Shown: positions 28,076 through 37,673 of the stretch, in pieces
Layout of the letters: each line of letters starts with the position of its first letter
How positions within the stretch are numbered: the stretch's first letter is position 1
Program-made: the position numbers and the translations under genes
Source of the DNA: CAWDMC01 sp963803295
Lineage (GTDB): Bacteria; Acidobacteriota; Terriglobia; UBA7540
Assembly: GCA_963803295.1 (NCBI GenBank)
Contig: CAWDMC010000020.1
Span: forward strand, 34,170-98,169
Direction: 5' to 3'
Length of the DNA stretch: 64,000 nt
Notes under the pieces: model-generated
What the model was told of the DNA's origin: nothing
The model's input: only the letters and a program-made list of their open reading frames with translations
The model's database searches: none

Positions 28076-28594
28076 CTAGGTCTCCACCACCAGCGTGTCC
28101 AAGCGGTCCTGTCGACCGCGAACCCACGGATTATAGTGCTTCTGTGTGGTCTTAATACTCGAATGTCCGAGCAATCGGCTTACTTCCTCAATCGGAATGC
28201 CAGCTTTCAGCCATTCGACCGCTGCGGTATCCCGTAGTTGGTGAGGATGGCCCTCCGGCATACCGGCAGCGTTGAACAGGGCGCGCAAGTCGCGGTGCCA
28301 CGCCTTGACGGCCGTTTCGAGTTGCCCGTTGCCGGTCTGCCAGAAAACATAGCGCGGGTTGCCGTTCGCAACCTTGAGCAATTCTTCGGCGACGTCGGGC
28401 GGAATCGGAACCGAAACATCAACGCCCGTCTTCGCCCTGGACCTGACACCTCGCCTGATTCCTCTTCTCGGGTCATGCTGGATCTTCGTCCGCTCTAGAG
28501 CCACGGTGTCACCAATCGCGAGGCCCGTATACCTCATGCAGCGGATAAGCCCTCGCACCCAAGCCGCGATATGAGCCCCTACGAGGGAGCCCTG
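28076..28594 (-). pseudogene. truncated tyrosine recombinase/integrase
   Basis: The frame is open from 28594 and has a GTG at 28558. It encodes only a recombinase catalytic domain: HPHQLRD (H-x-x-R), LLGHSS (GH box) and the nucleophile region THKHY-like TTQKHYNPW are all present. The first catalytic Arg, normally in TGLR, is replaced by Ala (RYTGLAIGD). The N-terminal core-binding domain (about 100 residues) is missing; a TAG at 28595-28597 closes the frame. It is probably inactive and marks an old insertion. No attachment repeats were found. Confidence 0.8.
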
Positions 28595-28865
28595 CTATCG
28601 GTCAAGCCGGCTCCTCTGTGCGCAGGGTCTCTTCCCTCTTCACAGCGGCCATTCTCCCTGGCGGCGCTGGAGGGTATCTCCTTGCCTTGAAGTGCGTTTG
28701 AGACCTGCCGAAATTGGAGCGCGGAAGAATTTCACTTGCACTTTCCGCAGGTGCTTCGGTGTGCCCGAAAGCGGACTTTTCCGCTGAGTGGCTCCCCCCA
28801 AACCGATGAAACCAATCCCTTTTAAGCGGATGCTAACCAGCAAAACTCCATTCTGAACAAGATTT

Positions 28866-30776
28866 TTACCGACTGGACGTTCGGACAACCCCGTCACTTG
28901 CCGAAAGGGTTGCCGGTCGTCTGACGATTGTTGACTGAGTTAAGTCAAGAAGGGGCCTCACTGCAGTTATGCCGTGACCTTCTTCAATCACCATGATTTG
29001 GTCCACGGGTAGGTCGGCCAGAGAATCCACTTGGCCGCTGGGCCAGCGGACTTCCAATCGATTCACTCTTGTCGCTGCCCCTAACCCGAAGTGCACGCGA
29101 AGATCACTCGAGGAGAGATAACTGCCTCCGCTCCTGACGGTGTCGTACTGAGTCAGGCTTCCGGCAAGTACTTTGATCTCTGCGCCGATGCCATCGCGAT
29201 TGCTGCGGACTCCGACGGTCTTAATCAAAATCGAGTGGTTAGGGTTCTTGCGCTCTCGCCGGAGAAGGTCCGGAGAATCGTTCATGTTGGTCACCAAAAC
29301 TTCAAGGTCTCCATCGTTGTCGTAATCCGCAGTAGCAAGCCCGCGGCTGACCTTTTGGATCGACAACCCGGACCCCGAGTGCAAGCCAACCTCTTCGAAT
29401 CTGCCCTGGTGGAGGTTATGGAAAAGCAAATTGCGCTCGGCGTAAGTGATACCCGTTTTATAGCGGTCAATCTGGGGGAAAACTTGACCATTAGATAGAA
29501 AAATGTCCTTCCAGCCGTCGTTATCGTAATCGAGGAACTTCGCCCCGAAAGTAGTAAAGAGCCAGCCAACATCTCCGACGCCCGCCGAGTAGGTCACGTC
29601 AGTGAACGTCCCGTCGTGGTTGTTGTGATACAGGTTCTTGACGTCATCCGAGAAATTACCTTTGACAAAGTCCCCCCAGCCGTCGTTGTCAAAATCCGCG
29701 TAGTCGGTACCCATTCCAGCTTGCTCCATGCCCTCACCGCTATACGCAACACCGGTTTGAGGTCCAACGTCGGTGAAAGTCCCGTCACCATTGTTGCGAT
29801 AGAGCGAACTGGGAGTCGAATCGTTGGAGACGTAGATATCGAGGCGGCCATCCCTGTTATAATCACCCCATACCACTCCCAGACCGTAGTAGCTATTTGA
29901 ATCGATACCCGCCCGCTCGGTGACGCCACTGAACGTCCCGTTACCATTATTGTGATAAAGAACATCGCGGCCGCCCGCCAGACCCAGAGGCCCACAAAAC
30001 ATGCCAATCCCCCGGTAGGTACAGTTGGGTGCACTGCCCGGTTCACCCAAGTGGCCGATTTCGATGTCGAGATAGTTTGCAACGTAGAGATCCAGGTGGC
30101 CGTCGTTGTCGTAGTCACCGAACGCGCAACCCGTGCCCCAGCCGTGCCCGCGCACTCCGGCCTTCTCCGTCACATCCGTGAACGTGCCGTTGCCGTTGTT
30201 GCGGTACAGAACGTTGCCGCCGAAATAGGTTGCATAGAGGTCATCGTACCCATCGTTGTCATAGTCTCCGACACATACGCCCATCCCCCAACCTGTTTTG
30301 CTAAGGCCGGAGCCGGTCGTCACATCTGTAAACGTACCGTCACCCTTGTTGCGATAGAGATGAGATGGCGGGCTGTCTCCATGCTTCCAATTTTCGAGGG
30401 TGGAACCGTTGACCAGGAACAGATCGGGAAATCCGTCATTGTTGTAGTCGATCCAAGCGACGCCGCCCCCTCCTTTGGCCTCAAGGATATACCGCTTTTC
30501 GAGCCCTCCGCTCACCAGCTTGAACTTGATGCCCGCCTGACCTGAGACCTCCACGAATTGATCCGGCTGATAGGGATTCGCGCTCTGAACGCGTTTGGCA
30601 TCTATACCTGCAGGCCCTACAGGCCGGTGAATCTCGCCAGTATGAACCTGGCCACGAAATTGAGGCTCCTCGGCAAGGCCCAAGTAACGCTGTGGCCACC
30701 CTTCGAGATGGAGTAAGAAAGACGAAGCTAGGGTTGCGATTAGGAAAGCGAAACGCAAGCACTGATGGAAGAACAA
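28866..30776 (-). CDS. exported FG-GAP/VCBS-repeat protein with ASPIC/UnbV domain
   Basis: 636 residues from a TTG start with AGGAG seven bases upstream. A signal peptide (FAFLIATLASSFLLHL) is followed by about seven FG-GAP/VCBS repeats, each with a calcium-binding-like D-x-D-N-D-G loop (FGDYDNDGHLDLYVANY, VWGDYNRDGRLDIYVSN), predicted to form a beta-propeller. The C-terminal ASPIC/UnbV domain (about 530-610) includes SGGSYLSSSDLRVHFGLG and RLEVRWPSG. Such CRTAC1-like proteins are secreted and thought to bind other proteins or matrix. It is 102 bases downstream of a TPR gene on the same strand, a pairing common in Acidobacteriota. Confidence 0.88.
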   Translation of the reverse strand: MFFHQCLRFAFLIATLASSFLLHLEGWPQRYLGLAEEPQFRGQVHTGEIHRPVGPAGIDAKRVQSANPYQPDQFVEVSGQAGIKFKLVSGGLEKRYILEAKGGGGVAWIDYNNDGFPDLFLVNGSTLENWKHGDSPPSHLYRNKGDGTFTDVTTGSGLSKTGWGMGVCVGDYDNDGYDDLYATYFGGNVLYRNNGNGTFTDVTEKAGVRGHGWGTGCAFGDYDNDGHLDLYVANYLDIEIGHLGEPGSAPNCTYRGIGMFCGPLGLAGGRDVLYHNNGNGTFSGVTERAGIDSNSYYGLGVVWGDYNRDGRLDIYVSNDSTPSSLYRNNGDGTFTDVGPQTGVAYSGEGMEQAGMGTDYADFDNDGWGDFVKGNFSDDVKNLYHNNHDGTFTDVTYSAGVGDVGWLFTTFGAKFLDYDNDGWKDIFLSNGQVFPQIDRYKTGITYAERNLLFHNLHQGRFEEVGLHSGSGLSIQKVSRGLATADYDNDGDLEVLVTNMNDSPDLLRRERKNPNHSILIKTVGVRSNRDGIGAEIKVLAGSLTQYDTVRSGGSYLSSSDLRVHFGLGAATRVNRLEVRWPSGQVDSLADLPVDQIMVIEEGHGITAVRPLLDLTQSTIVRRPATLSASDGVVRTSSR

Positions 30777-30878
30777 TCTACGTCTCCTGGTAGCAGGGTG
30801 TTCCTATGCCGACTTGTCCCAAAACCGTCGGAATACACTGCCAATGGATACGTTTTGTGCCAACGGGGGAGTTCGGGA

Positions 30879-31868
30879 CTATGGCTGACGCGCCGCAATG
30901 CCGGATGTCATGTGAGCGTGACGCTGCGCATGGAGACTGCTGATTATCCGATATTCGCGCTCGGCATCGACTTGCTTGCCGAGCCGTTGGTAGGCTCGCG
31001 CCAGTGTGTAATGGGCTTCGATACTTGCCGTATTGAGCTCCAGGCACTTTTTCAGCTCAGCCTCTGCCGCCGGCAACTGATTAGTCGCCAACAAGGCTTG
31101 CGCCAAGCCGTAGTGAGCCTGGAAAGTCCCGGGCTTGAGACTGATACTTTTGCGGAATAACTTCTCGGCGGAATCGAGGTTTCCTCGTTCGAGCTCAATG
31201 CTGCCGGCTAGCCAGTACGATTCGTTGAACTCGGAGTTGGACTCAATTTCTTTCCTGAATTCCCCCAATGCCCCGTCCAGATCTCCCTGGCTTTGATAGG
31301 CAAGACCTAGGTGGTAGTGACCCAAATGAAGCGCAGGCGAAAGCTCAAGCGCCCTTTTGTATTGCTCGATCGCAAGCAGAGTGCGATTCGTATAATGATA
31401 CGCATGTCCCAGCAGCAAGTGGCCATCTGCGTTTTCGGGAGCGAGCCGGACAAATGTCTCGAGGTCCTTTGTCGCCCGAGGGTCGCGCATATTCAGTTCC
31501 AGAAGCCCGAGGTTGAAGTAGTTGGACGCGACACCTGGGTCGAGGATGGCGGCCTTTCGGAACGCCGCGGCTGCTTCGCCCGTGAGGCCCTTCTTATAGA
31601 AGGCGGCGGCTAGGACCTGATAGAGTTGCGACGAATCTGGGTATTGCTTGAGCGCTTGGTGCGCCTCATCGATCCCCAGGTCAATCTGGCCACTCTCCAT
31701 ACTTCGCTCGATTTGCTGGCAGAGAGTCTGCTCAGTGTCTTGCGCCCGTGCAGCACATGTGCAGGAAGCGAAAAGAATGAATGTGGCTTCTCCGGCGAAC
31801 AACAACGAGGCTGAGACCTGCGCCGGCAAAGACCTTAGTTCACGCCTTCGTTCCCAAGTCCAACGCAT
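30879..31868 (-). CDS. exported tetratricopeptide-repeat protein
   Basis: 329 residues from ATG 31868; GTG 31880 is an alternative, and neither has a clear ribosome binding site. A hydrophobic stretch (ASLLFAGEATFILFASC) ends near AARAQ. About seven TPR units follow, clearest in NFSLGL-type repeats such as YFNLGLLELNMRDPRATKDL and HYHLGLAYQSQGDLDGALGE. Located directly upstream of the ASPIC/FG-GAP gene, it probably works with it in the periplasm or at the surface. Confidence 0.8.
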   Translation of the reverse strand: MRWTWERRRELRSLPAQVSASLLFAGEATFILFASCTCAARAQDTEQTLCQQIERSMESGQIDLGIDEAHQALKQYPDSSQLYQVLAAAFYKKGLTGEAAAAFRKAAILDPGVASNYFNLGLLELNMRDPRATKDLETFVRLAPENADGHLLLGHAYHYTNRTLLAIEQYKRALELSPALHLGHYHLGLAYQSQGDLDGALGEFRKEIESNSEFNESYWLAGSIELERGNLDSAEKLFRKSISLKPGTFQAHYGLAQALLATNQLPAAEAELKKCLELNTASIEAHYTLARAYQRLGKQVDAEREYRIISSLHAQRHAHMTSGIAARQP

Positions 31869-31946
31869 GAAAAGCACCACGCCTATTGGCAGGGTCCGTT
31901 ACGCCCCCGCCCGTTTCTACTTGATGCACTAGTCTAGTGGGCAAGG

Positions 31947-33431
31947 CTAGAAACGGTTAAACTCGCCAGCCGGCTTGGTTTCACGCTCGCTGTTGGCCGA
32001 AGCAAGAATCTTCTGGTTCATCTTGCCGATCCAGCCAGGATTCTCTTTCCAAAGCGGCTGGTGTGGGCCCGCATAGTTCGAGAGCATTATCCCCCAATAC
32101 CCCTGCTCAATTCCTGTTTCCACTACAACTTCATAGATGCCCCGCCCCGCTGCTGACTCTTCGAAGCGCGAATTGCGCGGGGGCCAGAAGATGTAACCCT
32201 CGTCCACGACCGCAGGGATCCCGCGGCTCCGCGCAAAATTCCCCCAGGCCCGCATGTGGCCGGCAGCCAAAGCGGTCATCTCCTGCGCATATTCTCCAAA
32301 GTGCTCGAACATCCAGAAGTCGTAACGGTCAGGATCAATATTGGCAAAGAACCAATCGATTGGCCACCAGGCCCGCCTGACTCTCACTGCATGCTTGCAA
32401 AATTCTTCCCAACTAAGACGTGGCTTCCCTCCAATCATCCAGGCGAGCAGGGCATTCTCGTGAGGATCTGGTGGAGTTTGGTCTCCTAACCAGGTACCAG
32501 TTAGATCGTGCAGAGCTTTCTGCACGCCCAGCGTATAGATATGCTGGTCTGCCACCTGCAGGTTCTCCGGGAGCGCCTGGTAACCAGGAAAATCATCGCG
32601 GAACGGGCTGGGGCTTCCGTAGTCGGCCGTGAAAAGGATGTCCGGATGCGCTTCTTGCAACCGCGCCAGAGCCCGTTCGATCAGCGGCTTAGCTGTGAGC
32701 CAGTTGGTAGGAAAGTCGCTAAAATCAACTTCATTGTGAATCTCGACAAAAGCAATCTGCCTTTCCAGGCCATGCTTCTTCAACTCCTGGATCATCCTGT
32801 GGTGCAGATTTGCCAGACGCTCAAATCGTTCTGCGGGCGGCGTCGAGAACACGTCTTCTCTCAGCTTCGGATCAGCGACATGGGCGGTGCTGTCCTGGTA
32901 TTCCCAGCTTGTCATCGTGACATAGATGTCGTGTTTCTTCGCCAACTCGAACATGTTCAAGACCCGCTCCAGCACATCGTACTTGACTGGTTTTTCCGGG
33001 TAAACGTCACGGAGATTGTTGCATACGCCCGGAGCCCACGGCAGAAGCTCAATGGCACCACGCGGCCGACCCTGTTGATCGAACGCCCAGTTCAGTCCCA
33101 TGTCAGCGCGTACGCAGTTGTGATGGCGCTCGGTACAATCATTGAACACCCGCTCCAGGTCATCATATGCCCCTCCCGGTGTGATATCGATGAGCCAAGT
33201 CCACAGAAACTGTGCAATCGTCAGGCGCGGCGGAAGGTGTTTAGGAACCTTTACGGGGACCGGAGCAGCAGCGGGTGAGGCAGCATTTGCCGAGGTATTG
33301 GCTTTCGCGAACTCGGCCGCGGCGGCAACACCCAGGGCCGAACGGCCCATGTTTTTGAAGAAAGCGCGCCTAGGCAACTCCCCGGCGCCTTCGGCTTCAT
33401 TTTGATAATGTCTTCTTTTCGATCCGCCCAT
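31947..33431 (-). CDS. Tat-exported cellulase-like TIM-barrel protein
   Basis: 494 residues from ATG 33431 (AAGGGG upstream). LPRRAFFKNMGRSALG is a twin-arginine signal. The body resembles a sugar-binding cellulase-like glycosidase: the barrel begins near RLTIAQFLWTWLI, the probable acid/base Glu is in FVEIHNEVDFSD, and the probable nucleophile Glu is in PAVVDEGYIF. It is not clearly one of the named families. It is transcribed with the TPR/ASPIC genes on the minus strand but separated by a gap of about 80 bases. Confidence 0.65.
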   Translation of the reverse strand: MGGSKRRHYQNEAEGAGELPRRAFFKNMGRSALGVAAAAEFAKANTSANAASPAAAPVPVKVPKHLPPRLTIAQFLWTWLIDITPGGAYDDLERVFNDCTERHHNCVRADMGLNWAFDQQGRPRGAIELLPWAPGVCNNLRDVYPEKPVKYDVLERVLNMFELAKKHDIYVTMTSWEYQDSTAHVADPKLREDVFSTPPAERFERLANLHHRMIQELKKHGLERQIAFVEIHNEVDFSDFPTNWLTAKPLIERALARLQEAHPDILFTADYGSPSPFRDDFPGYQALPENLQVADQHIYTLGVQKALHDLTGTWLGDQTPPDPHENALLAWMIGGKPRLSWEEFCKHAVRVRRAWWPIDWFFANIDPDRYDFWMFEHFGEYAQEMTALAAGHMRAWGNFARSRGIPAVVDEGYIFWPPRNSRFEESAAGRGIYEVVVETGIEQGYWGIMLSNYAGPHQPLWKENPGWIGKMNQKILASANSERETKPAGEFNRF

Positions 33432-33660
33432 ACGTCCCCTTCTTGGCTTTATCCACCCCGGGAATTGCAAGTGCGCCTTTTTGATCTAAAACTGGGTTCT
33501 CCATCCTTGAAATCGTCGTTTTCCAACTTCGATGTTTATTGCGGCTGTGTTGGCGGGGTGGGGCGTCGAGCCTGTCCACAAAGGACAGATTGGCCCCGGG
33601 AATCAAATGGCCACGGTCACTTGAATCGAGTTGTGCTCCATCTGGTCCCTCAGGTAAGCC

Positions 33661-35076
33661 TCAGCACCGCACGATTTTCTCGCGGTTATCCGCTACCTTG
33701 GCGGTGGCGTTGCGGGTATCGATCACCAATCTGGCGTGACGCACGATGAAATCGTAGTCATAGCTGGAGTGATCGGTCACAATCACCACGGCATCATAGC
33801 GGCCCAGGGTTTCGGCAGTGAGCTCCACCGAAGCGAGATCGAAGTGATAATGCCGCAAAGACTGCGGGATAACAGGAACATAGGGATCATTGTATTCCAC
33901 GGTGGCGCCGCGTTGTCCCAGCAGTTCAATGATGCGCAAGGCAGGCGATTCGCGCAGGTCGTCGATATTCTTCTTGTAAGCCACTCCCAACACGAGCAGG
34001 CGAGCGCCATTCAGACAGCGCTGATGCGTGTTCAGCGCCTCGCCCACGGCCACGACCGCATGCTCGGGCATGGCCGTATTTACCTCTCCGGCCAACTCGA
34101 TAAAGCGGGTGGGAAACTCGTACTCGCGTGCCTTCCAGGTGAGGTAAAAGGGGTCAATCGGAATACAATGACCGCCCAGACCTGGTCCAGGATAGAATGG
34201 CGTAAAGCCGAAAGGCTTCGTCTTGGCCGCTTCGATGACTTCCCAGACATCGATGCCCATGCGCAGACAGAGCAGTTTCAGCTCATTAATCATGGCGATA
34301 TTCACGCAGCGATAGATGTTCTCGAGCAACTTTGTCATCTCCGCCACCCGCGAGGAACTCACCAGCAACACCCGGTCGAACGCCTGGCTGTAAACCGACT
34401 GCGCCGCTTGGGCGCTCGCACCATTTACCCCACCCACAACTTTGGGAATCTGGTGGGTCTTAAAATCGGGATTCCCCGGGTCCTCACGTTCGGGCGAAAA
34501 AGCCAATAGAAAGCTCGAGTCCGCGGCACCCAGGTCAGCCGGATCTACCTTGCTCCCGCTCACTTTGTAGGGAGTGATCGCACAGTGCAAACCGGATTCC
34601 TCGAGAATGGGCAACACCACCTCCTGTGTAGTCCCAGGATAGGTTGTGCTCTCGAGGATCACCAGTTGTCCTGCGTGCAAGTACGGGACAATCGCTTTCA
34701 CCGTAGAACGGATGAAGGAGAGGTCGGGTTCGCGATGTTGGTCAAGCGGTGTGGGAACGCAGATGACACAGGCGTCGACGTCTGCGATCCGACTGAAATC
34801 CGTGGTGGCGCGCAAGCGATCGCTTGACACTTGCTTGGCGACGTCCTCGGCAGGAATGTGCTTGAAGTAGCTCTCTCCCCGGGTAAGCTTGTCCACTTTA
34901 CGCACGTCAATGTCGAATCCGGTGGTAGAGATCCCTTTGCTCGAGAAAAGCAAAGCCAAGGGCAATCCTACGTAGCCAAGTCCGATGATGCCCACCCGCG
35001 CCGTCCGCTGGTCAAACACCGCAAGAGTGCTACCGGTTGGTTGATCGTTCAGGATCGCTTCCGCTGGATTCGCCAT
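33661..35076 (-). CDS. nucleotide-sugar (UDP-HexNAc type) dehydrogenase
   Basis: 471 residues. The N-terminal NAD-binding fold contains GLGYVGLPLALLF (about 33-45). The catalytic Cys is C304 in GLGGHCIPIDPFYL, and the central helical domain has KLLENIYRCVNIAMINEL. The arrangement fits the WbpA/WecC/TviB branch, which oxidises UDP-N-acetyl-mannosamine or -glucosamine at C6 to the uronic acid for exopolysaccharide. AAGGGGG precedes ATG 35076. It is isolated: no glycosyltransferases or epimerases are adjacent. Confidence 0.88.
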   Translation of the reverse strand: MANPAEAILNDQPTGSTLAVFDQRTARVGIIGLGYVGLPLALLFSSKGISTTGFDIDVRKVDKLTRGESYFKHIPAEDVAKQVSSDRLRATTDFSRIADVDACVICVPTPLDQHREPDLSFIRSTVKAIVPYLHAGQLVILESTTYPGTTQEVVLPILEESGLHCAITPYKVSGSKVDPADLGAADSSFLLAFSPEREDPGNPDFKTHQIPKVVGGVNGASAQAAQSVYSQAFDRVLLVSSSRVAEMTKLLENIYRCVNIAMINELKLLCLRMGIDVWEVIEAAKTKPFGFTPFYPGPGLGGHCIPIDPFYLTWKAREYEFPTRFIELAGEVNTAMPEHAVVAVGEALNTHQRCLNGARLLVLGVAYKKNIDDLRESPALRIIELLGQRGATVEYNDPYVPVIPQSLRHYHFDLASVELTAETLGRYDAVVIVTDHSSYDYDFIVRHARLVIDTRNATAKVADNREKIVRC

Positions 35077-35694
35077 GATTTTCCCCCTTGGAGAAGTTCT
35101 GTGTCAGCTCGTTTACAGACAGGACGGCGAGCACTTCGAGCACATCAAGCCGTGAATATTTCGCCCCTTGCCTCTCTGACGGCTAATGCCCAAAGCCAAA
35201 TATACGATCTGAGGTGAAAGATGAAGCATTGACAGCGAAAACCTGATTCTGCTCCATTTAGCACTCGAACAAGCGTGATGTCTGTTTCGCCAAATATCTC
35301 ACGCCAAGTCACAGCATAGCAAGTTGGGCGAACGATCACAATGCAATCGCGATCAATAGGCACGGTACCGAGGTAAGCCCTCACGACAGGACCAGAGCGC
35401 TTACCTACTGGCCACAACTGGGTGCAAGTCCAACTCGGTCAAGGGGATGAAGACCTCTTGCCGGACGAGTAAGGCACCATCGGAAACGGATGGGTGAAGC
35501 GAACGCAACTCGCGGACTGTTCTGGCTAGGTCCGATTAGGGAACAGGTTACGGCCCTCATCCGGCCGGTCGCTGCCGTTAAAGAATTTGAGGAATTGAGC
35601 CGATTCTTCTTACTGGACGACTGGTAAATCGACCGATCCGGGCTTGCCACGTGCGGTATATGGCGGTATATGATGGATTGACTGAAGGTGAAGA
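35077..35694. other. long intergenic region between divergent genes
   Basis: This stretch holds the promoters of the nucleotide-sugar dehydrogenase (minus) and of the CAP protein (plus). Two minus-strand frames (35145-35417 and 35405-35701) lack ribosome binding sites and recognisable content. No RNA gene is identified. Confidence 0.4.
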
Positions 35695-36465
35695 ATGACA
35701 CGAGCTTCCCTGCGGCGTTCTGTTATTGGTTTCACCGCATTCTTGGGCGTAGCGACCATAGCAAGGATGGCACTGGGCCGAGCGCAGCCCTCCGACCGCC
35801 CCGGGTCTGAGCCGTCCCCCCAATCAGCAACCCAAGCGGCGAATTCGTCGAAGCAAAAGGCCAGTAGATTGGGTGTCTGGCGCAGCTTCGGCGAGAGTCG
35901 TGATGCACCTGCAGTGAAGCGGGGCGAATCCGGCTCGTGGCATCGTTTCGGCGAGAGCCGCGAAACGAAGCCTCTCCTCCAGAAATCCCCTACCTCGCAG
36001 AGGCTCGGCAGCTACAGCGTCCGAGAGCTGGAACAGCAAATGTATGCACTCATCAACCGCGAGCGCGCAGATCCCGCGAACGCGGCGGAAACTCGCGGCG
36101 TGGCGTTACCCCTTAAATGGAACGAACAATTGGCAGCGGTGGCGCGGGGGCACTCGCAAGACATGCTGGCAAGCGCGTATTTCGCCCACCAAGATCCCGA
36201 GGGCAGGTCTCCGGCTATGCGCGTTGAGGTGGCTGGACTGGCCTGGCAGTCCGTGGCGGAGAATATTGCCATCTTCCCGAACGTCACAGCAGCCGAAGCC
36301 GCATTCATGAACGAGACGCGCTTTCGGGAGAATCATCGAGGCACTACCTTAAACCCGAAATTCACCGAGGTTGGAGTCGGGATCGTGCAGGGAGCGGATG
36401 GGAGGTACTACATCACCCAAGACTTTCTGGCGAGCCCGACGGCAGATCAAGCAAGTTCGGAATAA
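35695..36465 (+). CDS. secreted CAP-domain (SCP/PR-1-like) protein
   Basis: 256 residues. The N-terminus is signal-like (VIGFTAFLGVATIARMALG). A low-complexity linker contains a near repeat, WRSFGESR and WHRFGESR, about 26 residues apart. The CAP domain spans about 112-245: MYALINRERADP, LAAVARGHSQDMLASAYFAH (conserved His), AENIAIF and the C-terminal VGVGIVQGADGRYYITQDF. Bacterial CAP proteins are secreted; their function is mostly unknown, with sterol/lipid binding or protease-like roles proposed for eukaryotic relatives. Confidence 0.85.
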   Translation: MTRASLRRSVIGFTAFLGVATIARMALGRAQPSDRPGSEPSPQSATQAANSSKQKASRLGVWRSFGESRDAPAVKRGESGSWHRFGESRETKPLLQKSPTSQRLGSYSVRELEQQMYALINRERADPANAAETRGVALPLKWNEQLAAVARGHSQDMLASAYFAHQDPEGRSPAMRVEVAGLAWQSVAENIAIFPNVTAAEAAFMNETRFRENHRGTTLNPKFTEVGVGIVQGADGRYYITQDFLASPTADQASSE

Positions 36466-36541
36466 GCCGGAAGACCGAGGCTGCACGCGAAAGGTGCGGA
36501 GCGCGTTGGAGTCTGCTTACTATAGGCTAAAGACAATCAGG

Positions 36542-37513
36542 CTACGCTTGTGGCTGGCTTTGACTGCGGCGGATCCAACGATAGGCGGCAACTGAATTCT
36601 TCCAAAAGAATTTCTCCGCCACGGCTCTACCCTTCTGATTAAAGTATTCGCGGACCATGCGCAGCACTTGTGGGTACGTACCCCAGGGATCGCTGTTCGG
36701 CCAGTCACTGCCGTAGATCAGCCGGTCCTCGCCGAAGATGTCCCAGATCTGATCCAGTCTCGGGCGGTAGAAGTTCAAGTCATCAGGAACTTGCTGCCCC
36801 ACCCGCCGCAGCACTTCGGAAACTTTGACATAGACCTGAGGACGTTTCCCCAGCTCCCGCAAATTAGACTCGTAGGCGCGGCGAGCTTGCGGGTCAGCAG
36901 GGGGCTCAACCGAAGGCAGATGGTCGACCACCAGTCGTAAGGCAGGAATCCGATCGGTGAGCCGCACAACGTCTGCAATCAAGGCTGCATCGGGCTGCGC
37001 GGTGTCCATCTCGAGGCCGGCATCAGCAAGGAGTTTAAGATCGGACAACAACTCCGGCCGAGAGATCTGCTGGCTGAAGTTCCTTCCCCACAAATTTCCG
37101 TAGCGAATCCCCCGAAACAGGGGATTCCGGTGAAAACGTTCCAGGTGAGCGCGGAAGTCCGGCTTACCAGGCTCCAGATCCCCTACCGTGCCGACAATGA
37201 TCGGGGCCTTGGCCGCAATGTCGAGAACCCACTGGTTATCCTCCAGCCAGGGGCTGCACTCCACCTCAATCGCGCCCACGATGCCCAAACCCTTGGTGAC
37301 GCCTCGATAACGCTCGGGCAAGGCAGGCCGGTAGAGGATCGCGTTATCTTTGGGTGGCCAAGGCACACCTTGCGGTCGCCGCGGGTCAAACAGGTGGATA
37401 TGCGAGTCGATAATCGGGATGGGTTCGGCTGGCGCCGCTGTGGTACTGGCGGAGAAATCACCAATACCCGCAGCACCTGCAGCCACCCCTCTTAGGAATG
37501 ATCTCCGGTTCAC
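36542..37513 (-). CDS. Tat-exported amidohydrolase-2 family protein (fuconolactonase-like)
   Basis: 323 residues from a GTG start. NRRSFLRGVAAGAAG is a twin-arginine signal. IIDSHIHLFDPRRP (D-x-H-x-H) opens an amidohydrolase-related TIM barrel; LRLVVDHLPS carries the strand-6 His and IYGSDWPNSD the strand-8 Asp. The closest known type is L-fuconolactonase/2-pyrone-4,6-dicarboxylate lactonase, that is, hydrolysis of a sugar lactone. No ribosome binding site precedes the GTG; instead TACAAT lies six bases upstream, suggesting a leaderless transcript. It is divergent from the aldo/keto reductase gene. Confidence 0.8.
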   Translation of the reverse strand: MNRRSFLRGVAAGAAGIGDFSASTTAAPAEPIPIIDSHIHLFDPRRPQGVPWPPKDNAILYRPALPERYRGVTKGLGIVGAIEVECSPWLEDNQWVLDIAAKAPIIVGTVGDLEPGKPDFRAHLERFHRNPLFRGIRYGNLWGRNFSQQISRPELLSDLKLLADAGLEMDTAQPDAALIADVVRLTDRIPALRLVVDHLPSVEPPADPQARRAYESNLRELGKRPQVYVKVSEVLRRVGQQVPDDLNFYRPRLDQIWDIFGEDRLIYGSDWPNSDPWGTYPQVLRMVREYFNQKGRAVAEKFFWKNSVAAYRWIRRSQSQPQA

Positions 37514-37673
37514 GCCGCGATTGTATCACGCGTGTCCAGGATCAAGGCAGCCGTTGTATCGGCCCCATCCGGCTTGAGTCCCATTGGTTCCATTGGCAAC
37601 AGGATGGTTTTCCCTTCCCTCTTATAGTACCCTTGCTTAGAACCGTACACAGAATGGAAGCAAAGGAGGTTGC

